From positions 1-10,924 of the forward strand of contig WLLZ01000055.1 of the NCBI GenBank assembly GCA_009700485.1: DNA of 10,924 nucleotides, in the 5' to 3' direction. The notes beneath the pieces are model-generated. The model was given only the letters and a program-made list of their open reading frames with translations, was not told the origin of the DNA and searched no databases. Origin of the DNA: Actinomycetota bacterium. GTDB taxonomy: Bacteria > Actinomycetota > Actinomycetes > S36-B12. Position 1 is the first letter of the stretch; each line of letters starts with the position of its first letter. Positions 7,501 through 10,924 of the stretch are shown here, one piece after another. A program made the translations under genes and the position numbers.

Positions 7501-9035
7501 TTGAAGATCTCGCGCAATTGATCCATGATTTGAAGAACGCGAACCCACTGGCACGCATTCACGTGAAGTTGGTGTCCGAAATTGGCGTGGGCACCGTTGC
7601 TGCTGGGGTTGCTAAAGCGCACGCTGATGTTGTGCTGATTTCTGGTCATGATGGGGGCACCGGTGCGTCGCCTCTCACCGCACTCAAGCACGCGGGTGCA
7701 CCGTGGGAGTTGGGTTTGGCAGAGGTGCAACAAACTCTGATGCTGAACGGGCTCAGAGACCGGATTGTTGTCCAAACAGATGGGCAGTTGAAGACCGGGC
7801 GCGATGTTGTTATCGCTGCACTACTGGGTGCCGAGGAATTTGGATTTGCGACTGCTCCACTTGTCGTAATGGGGTGTGTGATGATGCGGGTTTGTCACCT
7901 CGACACCTGCCCGGTCGGCGTTGCGACCCAGAATCCAATTCTCCGTGAGCGCTTCACGGGTAAGCCGGAGTTCGTAGAGACATTCTTCGAGTACATCGCC
8001 GAAGAGGTGCGCGAATATTTAGCTGAACTGGGTTTTCGCACATTAATAGAAGCGGTCGGTCACGCTGAGTTCTTGGATATCGAAAATGCAGTCGAGCATT
8101 GGAAGACGGCTGGCCTTGATCTCGAGCCTATTTTGTATGTGCCTGATGGCGATCCAAGTGCACCGCGCCACCAGCAGGTTTTACAGGACCACGGATTAGA
8201 CCGGGCCCTGGATATTGAATTGATCTCACTTTGCGCACCAGCATTGGAGCGTGCTGAGCCGGTGCGGGCTCACTTGGCAATACGCAATGTTAATCGCACG
8301 GTCGGCACGATGTTGGGGTCGGAGGTGACACGTCGACACGGTGGTGCGGGGTTACCCGATGGGACAATCGACTTGACGTTTGTGGGTTCCGCCGGGCAGT
8401 CCTTCGGGGCATTTGTCCCGGCAGGGGTCACTCTTCGCCTGGTCGGTGACGCTAATGACTATGTTGGCAAGGGGCTTTCAGGTGGCCGGATTGTGGTGCA
8501 TCCGGACCCCAAAGCCACATTTTTGGCCGAGTCGAACATCGTCGCCGGAAACGTAATTGGATATGGCGCCACCAGCGGTGAGATCTTTCTACGCGGCCGA
8601 GTCGGTGAACGTTTTTGTGTCCGTAACTCGGGGGTAACCGGGGTTGTCGAAGGTGTTGGCGATCATGCCTGCGAATACATGACGGGTGGCCGCGTAGTGA
8701 TTTTGGGGAGCACCGGACGCAACCTGGGTGCTGGGATGTCCGGTGGTATCGGGTATGTCTTGGATCTACTCCCGGGGATGGTCAACCCCGAAATGGTCGA
8801 TCTTGATCCACTCTCGGCATCAGATTTAACCGAGTTGCAATTGATGATTCGCGATCATTTTGAGGCAACGCAATCCGAGGTGGCACGATTGCTACTTGAG
8901 GATTGGTCGGCAAGTGGTGACCGATTCACCAAGATCATGCCGAAGGATTTGAAGCGCGTATTAGCGCTAAGTGAGCAGGCGTTAGCAGAGGGGCTTAACC
9001 CAGAAGTGCTGGTAGTGGGAGGAAATCGTGGCTGA
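4503..9035 (+). CDS. gltB: Glutamate synthase (NADPH-type) large subunit
   Basis: The protein has 1510 residues, normal for the alpha subunit, which makes two glutamates from glutamine and 2-oxoglutarate. The N-terminal class-II amidotransferase domain (about 23-440) begins at C23 in EHDACGVAFVA. By family knowledge the first 22 residues are removed so that this cysteine becomes the N-terminal nucleophile. HNGEIN (243-248) and RGGSDSASFDE (from 282) belong to its active site. A central domain follows, then the FMN-binding synthase domain (about 870-1240) with AMSYGSIS, SNTGEGGEDPE and AKPGEGGQLPGYK (A959 onward). C1125, C1131 and C1136 in the pattern C-x5-C-x4-C bind the 3Fe-4S cluster. The C-terminal GXGXG beta-helix (about 1245-1500) contains GGRIVVHPDP and GRNLGAGMSGG. 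All expected catalytic and cluster residues are present. The start is ATG 4503 after GAAAGGG. The last eight bases overlap gltD, encoding its partner subunit. Regulation through the structured leader is plausible. Confidence 0.98.
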   Translation: MSVLTNLPFAQGLYDPTREHDACGVAFVATLTGAGSHGVIAKALTALRNLDHRGASGSEPDSGDGAGILLQVPDTFLRANVAFELPPAGQYAVGIAFLPQTDEEVAASKSTVERIARDEGLLVLGWRTVPTDPTLVGMTAQSVMPNFEQLFLSSPQGLSGLALDRQVYAVRKRAERETDIYFSSLSSRTIVYKGMLTTGQLEPFYPDLSDEKMTSTLALVHSRFSTNTFPSWPLAHPYRFISHNGEINTVQGNRNWMQARESMLTSSIIAGDMTRLFPICTRGGSDSASFDEVLELIHLGGRSLPHAVLMMIPEAWENHPDIDPARRAFYEFHSTLMEPWDGPANVCFTDGTIIGAVLDRNGLRPGRYWVTEDGLVVLASESGVLDFDPATIVRKGRLQPGRMFLVDTAAGRIIDDEEIKSELAAVEPYADWLAAGLVHLEELPEREHIVHTHDSVARRQQTFGYTDEELRMILEPMARVGSEPIGSMGTDTPIAVLSNRPRLLFDYFQQLFAQVTNPPLDAIREEIVTSLSSHIGPDGNLLEATAGHCRQVVLPFPVIDNDELAKILHINADGTMPSFAGVRISGLYQVAGGGEALERRLSEIFNEVDAVIRQGKRFIVLSDRDSDAVKAPIPSLLLCAAVHHHLVRTKTRTMASMLLEAGDVREVHHVALLIGYGAAAVNPYLAVESVEDLARRGLIDGISPERAMRNLVKSLGKGLLKVMSKMGVSTVASYRGAQIFEAIGLSQAVVDAYFTGTSSRLGGVGLDMLAEEVSARHAVAYPPSGISPAHRTLNVGGEYQWRREGEPHLFDPETVFRLQHATRNKRFDIFRQYTAGVNDQSERLMTLRGLFTMRAGLRPAVPLDEVESAASIIKRFSTGAMSYGSISSEAHETLAIAMNRMGAKSNTGEGGEDPERYEVMPNGDSKRSAIKQVASGRFGVTSDYLVNSDDIQIKMAQGAKPGEGGQLPGYKVYPWIAKTRHSTPGVGLISPPPHHDIYSIEDLAQLIHDLKNANPLARIHVKLVSEIGVGTVAAGVAKAHADVVLISGHDGGTGASPLTALKHAGAPWELGLAEVQQTLMLNGLRDRIVVQTDGQLKTGRDVVIAALLGAEEFGFATAPLVVMGCVMMRVCHLDTCPVGVATQNPILRERFTGKPEFVETFFEYIAEEVREYLAELGFRTLIEAVGHAEFLDIENAVEHWKTAGLDLEPILYVPDGDPSAPRHQQVLQDHGLDRALDIELISLCAPALERAEPVRAHLAIRNVNRTVGTMLGSEVTRRHGGAGLPDGTIDLTFVGSAGQSFGAFVPAGVTLRLVGDANDYVGKGLSGGRIVVHPDPKATFLAESNIVAGNVIGYGATSGEIFLRGRVGERFCVRNSGVTGVVEGVGDHACEYMTGGRVVILGSTGRNLGAGMSGGIGYVLDLLPGMVNPEMVDLDPLSASDLTELQLMIRDHFEATQSEVARLLLEDWSASGDRFTKIMPKDLKRVLALSEQALAEGLNPEVLVVGGNRG
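9017..9022 (+). promoter_or_regulatory. Strong ribosome-binding site of gltD inside gltB
   Basis: GGGAGG, extended by the following AA, lies five bases before the GTG at 9028 and inside the gltB coding sequence. It is the best Shine-Dalgarno of the window and fixes the GTG as the gltD start despite the 8-base overlap. Confidence 0.85.
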
Positions 9036-10482
9036 TCCAAGAGGGTTTTTGACATCGGATCGTGAACTCCCGACCCGGCGCCCTGTAGATATTCGTTTAC
9101 AGGATTGGCGGGAGGTATATCAGGAGTTCGGCACGGATCGGTTGGAGAAACAAGCCGGCCGATGCATGGACTGTGGTATTCCGTTCTGTCATAACGGGTG
9201 CCCACTGGGAAATTTGATTCCCGAGTGGAATGAACTGGTTTGGCGCGGGGATTGGCGGGCAGCCAGTGAGCGGTTACATGCGACTAATAATTTCCCGGAA
9301 TTCACCGGCCGCCTTTGCCCAGCGCCGTGTGAGACCTCTTGCGTTCTCGGCATCAATTCCGATGCGGTCACTATCAAGCAGGTTGAAGTCTCGATTATTA
9401 ATAAAGCCTGGGAGCAGGGCTGGGTTACTCCACAGCCACCGGAGCGACTATCGGGTAAGACGGTCGCCGTGATCGGTTCTGGTCCCGCAGGTTTAGCAGC
9501 GGCCCAGCAATTAGCCAGAGCCGGGCATACGGTTGCGGTATACGAGCGAGCAGATCGCATCGGCGGTCTCCTGCGTTATGGCATCCCAGAGTTCAAGATG
9601 GAAAAAAGTCACCTTGATAAGAGGCTGGATCAACTTATTAACGAAGGGGTTAAATTCCGCGCCGGAGTTGATGTCGGCATCGATATCACCGGCGAGGATC
9701 TGCGGCGACGCTATGACGCGGTGGTCTTGGCGATAGGGGCAACTAAGTGGCGTGAGCTGCCGATTGCCGGACGTGAACTTCGCGGGGTGTACCAGGCGAT
9801 GGAAGTACTGCCGTTAGCGAACCGGGTACAAGAGGGTGATTTGACTCTTTCACCCTTGGATATGAGTGGTAAGCACGTGGTGATCATCGGCGGCGGCGAC
9901 ACCGGTGCAGATTGCCTTGGTACCGCGCACCGTCAAGGCGCTGCCTCTGTAACCCAGTTGGAAATCTTGCCGGTGCCGCCAACCGCTCGACCGGGCACCC
10001 AGCCATGGCCCACCTATCCGATGACTTACCGCACTACGAGTGCCCACGAAGAAGGAGGCGAACGGCTATTTGCCGTGTCGACCGAGGCTTTCCTCGATGA
10101 CGGCACCGGGCAGTTGGCAGCACTTCGAATCGTGGATGTCGAATCATTCGACGGGGCATTCCAGCCGGTTGCTGGATCAACCCGTGAACTACCGGCAGAT
10201 GTCGTACTCCTGGCGATGGGTTTTACCGGCCCAGAGCCGGGTTCGGTAATAGAACAGTTGGGCTTGGACCTTGACGACGGCGGCCTCGTAAAGCGCTATC
10301 CGGATTACCGCACCAACGTCGACGGGGTCTATGTCTGCGGTGATGCTGGGCGCGGACAGTCACTAATTGTTTGGGCGATAGCCGAAGGGCGGGCCGGTGC
10401 CGCATCGGTAGATAAATACCTAACAGGCACCACTAATCTGCCGGCTCCGATAGCGGCAACGGCGCGGCCGCTTGTGGTATGA
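9028..10482 (+). CDS. gltD: Glutamate synthase (NADPH-type) small subunit
   Basis: The 484-residue beta subunit oxidises NADPH and passes electrons through FAD and Fe-S clusters to GltB. The N-terminal ferredoxin-like region carries C46, C49, C54 and C58 (C-x2-C-x4-C-x3-C, in RCMDCGIPFCHNGC) and C97, C101 and C105 (in CPAPCETSC), which ligate two 4Fe-4S clusters in the family. The FAD dinucleotide fold starts with VAVIGSGPAG (147-155), followed by the family block RYGIPEFKMEK (183-193). The NADPH fold starts with VVIIGGGDTGAD (284-295), and VYVCGDAGRGQSLIVWAIAEGR (435-455) closes the FAD site. Length and motifs are complete. The start GTG is preceded by GGGAGG and overlaps the gltB end by eight bases, which fits coupled synthesis of the two subunits. 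Related FAD/Fe-S oxidoreductases share the fold, but adjacency to gltB makes GltD essentially certain. Confidence 0.98.
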   Translation: MADPRGFLTSDRELPTRRPVDIRLQDWREVYQEFGTDRLEKQAGRCMDCGIPFCHNGCPLGNLIPEWNELVWRGDWRAASERLHATNNFPEFTGRLCPAPCETSCVLGINSDAVTIKQVEVSIINKAWEQGWVTPQPPERLSGKTVAVIGSGPAGLAAAQQLARAGHTVAVYERADRIGGLLRYGIPEFKMEKSHLDKRLDQLINEGVKFRAGVDVGIDITGEDLRRRYDAVVLAIGATKWRELPIAGRELRGVYQAMEVLPLANRVQEGDLTLSPLDMSGKHVVIIGGGDTGADCLGTAHRQGAASVTQLEILPVPPTARPGTQPWPTYPMTYRTTSAHEEGGERLFAVSTEAFLDDGTGQLAALRIVDVESFDGAFQPVAGSTRELPADVVLLAMGFTGPEPGSVIEQLGLDLDDGGLVKRYPDYRTNVDGVYVCGDAGRGQSLIVWAIAEGRAGAASVDKYLTGTTNLPAPIAATARPLVV

Positions 10483-10504
10483 CAGCGCTTACAGGGCATT
10501 GGGC

Positions 10505-10510
10505 TAGGAT
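10505..10510 (+). promoter_or_regulatory. -10-like box of a probable leaderless pyk promoter
   Basis: TAGGAT fits the TANNNT pattern of sigma-A -10 boxes and ends seven bases before the pyk ATG. Transcription would then start at or next to the A of the ATG. No Shine-Dalgarno is seen in gatctaaagc before the ATG, which agrees with a leaderless mRNA. A convincing -35 box at 16-18 bases is not visible, as is usual for many actinobacterial promoters. Confidence 0.55.
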
Positions 10511-10517
10511 CTAAAGC

Positions 10518-10924
10518 ATGCGTCGAGCGAAAATTGTTGTCACTTTAGGCCCCGCAACTTCATCCTTGGAGAGTATTCGCGCTCTGATTGCCGCCGGCAT
10601 GGATGTTGCGCGCCTAAACCTCTCGCACGGGGAGCATGCGGAGCACACCGAGGTCTACGCAGCAGTGCGGCAGGGCGCCGATGAGGCGGGCCGGGGGGTT
10701 GGGGTTCTGGTCGATCTGCAAGGGCCGAAGATCCGGCTGGGCCGCTTTGCATCCGGGCCGGTGCTACTTGAGGTCGGGGCCGAATTTACCGTCACGACCG
10801 AAGTCGTGCCCGGTGATGCTTCCATGGTTTCTACCACGTACTTGGGGCTACCCGGTGATGTGCACCCGGGGGATCGGGTGCTGGTTGACGATGGACGGAT
10901 CACCTTGGAGGTAACTGCAGTTGA
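10518..10924 (+). CDS. pyk: Pyruvate kinase, 3'-truncated by the window edge
   Basis: The frame opens at ATG 10518 and runs without a stop to the window end, giving 135 codons plus two bases of a gene whose product is usually about 470-480 residues. Pyruvate kinase converts phosphoenolpyruvate and ADP to pyruvate and ATP, the last step of glycolysis. The visible part is the start of the A barrel and most of the lid-like B domain. MRRAKIVVTLGPATSS is the family N-terminus. R32, N34, S36 and H37 in ARLNLSHG are the phosphate- and potassium-site residues. DLQGPKIRLG carries D66 and R73, and the B domain begins near residue 75. The frequent cysteine of KIVCTLGPA is valine here. The start agrees with the family N-terminus exactly. 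It follows gltD by 35 bases on the same strand and probably has its own leaderless promoter. Confidence 0.97.
   Translation, partial: MRRAKIVVTLGPATSSLESIRALIAAGMDVARLNLSHGEHAEHTEVYAAVRQGADEAGRGVGVLVDLQGPKIRLGRFASGPVLLEVGAEFTVTTEVVPGDASMVSTTYLGLPGDVHPGDRVLVDDGRITLEVTAV

Noticed and set aside
1..10924. Mobile elements, CRISPR arrays, tRNA or rRNA genes, toxin-antitoxin or defence genes
   Set aside because: I scanned for repeats, transposase or recombinase motifs, regularly spaced repeats and cloverleaf-like segments and saw none. Almost all bases are covered by well-known housekeeping genes on one strand.

Overview
The window looks like ordinary chromosomal DNA from an actinobacterium (Actinomycetota). 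The evidence is the gene order, tryptophan genes followed by lgt, the glutamate synthase genes and pyk, which resembles the trpC-trpB-trpA-lgt...pykA neighbourhood I know from mycobacteria and streptomycetes, together with actinobacterial versions of the protein motifs. By eye the base composition is moderate (roughly the mid-50s % G+C). TTA leucine codons are used freely and GTG/TTG starts are common, so this is not a very high-GC streptomycete-like genome. An uncultured, perhaps aquatic, actinobacterium is a guess. All genes are on the + strand, coding density is very high, and I see no mobile element, CRISPR array, tRNA, rRNA or sign of recent transfer.

Layout: (1) 1-2618, the end of trpC followed by trpB and trpA, packed with a 3-base gap and a 4-base overlap. 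They encode the last steps of tryptophan synthesis. (2) 2686-4403, a membrane-anchored DsbA/thioredoxin-fold protein and the lipoprotein diacylglyceryl transferase gene lgt, probably a continuation of the same transcription unit. (3) 4404-4502, a 99-base leader that is the most structured non-coding stretch: a promoter-like pair of boxes overlapped by an inverted repeat, then a strong hairpin directly before the gltB ribosome-binding site. (4) 4503-10482, gltB and gltD, the large and small subunits of NADPH glutamate synthase, overlapping by 8 bases. (5) 10483-10517, a short gap with a -10-like box placed so that the following mRNA would be leaderless. (6) 10518-10924, the first 135 codons of pyruvate kinase, cut by the window edge.

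The genes link amino-acid supply (tryptophan, and glutamate as the nitrogen hub) with lipoprotein maturation and the last step of glycolysis. I found no new enzymatic or defence system. The best leads are regulatory. In the gltB leader, one CCCTTT tract can pair either with the hairpin's 3' arm or with the Shine-Dalgarno sequence, a switch-like arrangement, and an inverted repeat covers the presumed gltBD promoter. There is no gene-free stretch longer than 300 bases.
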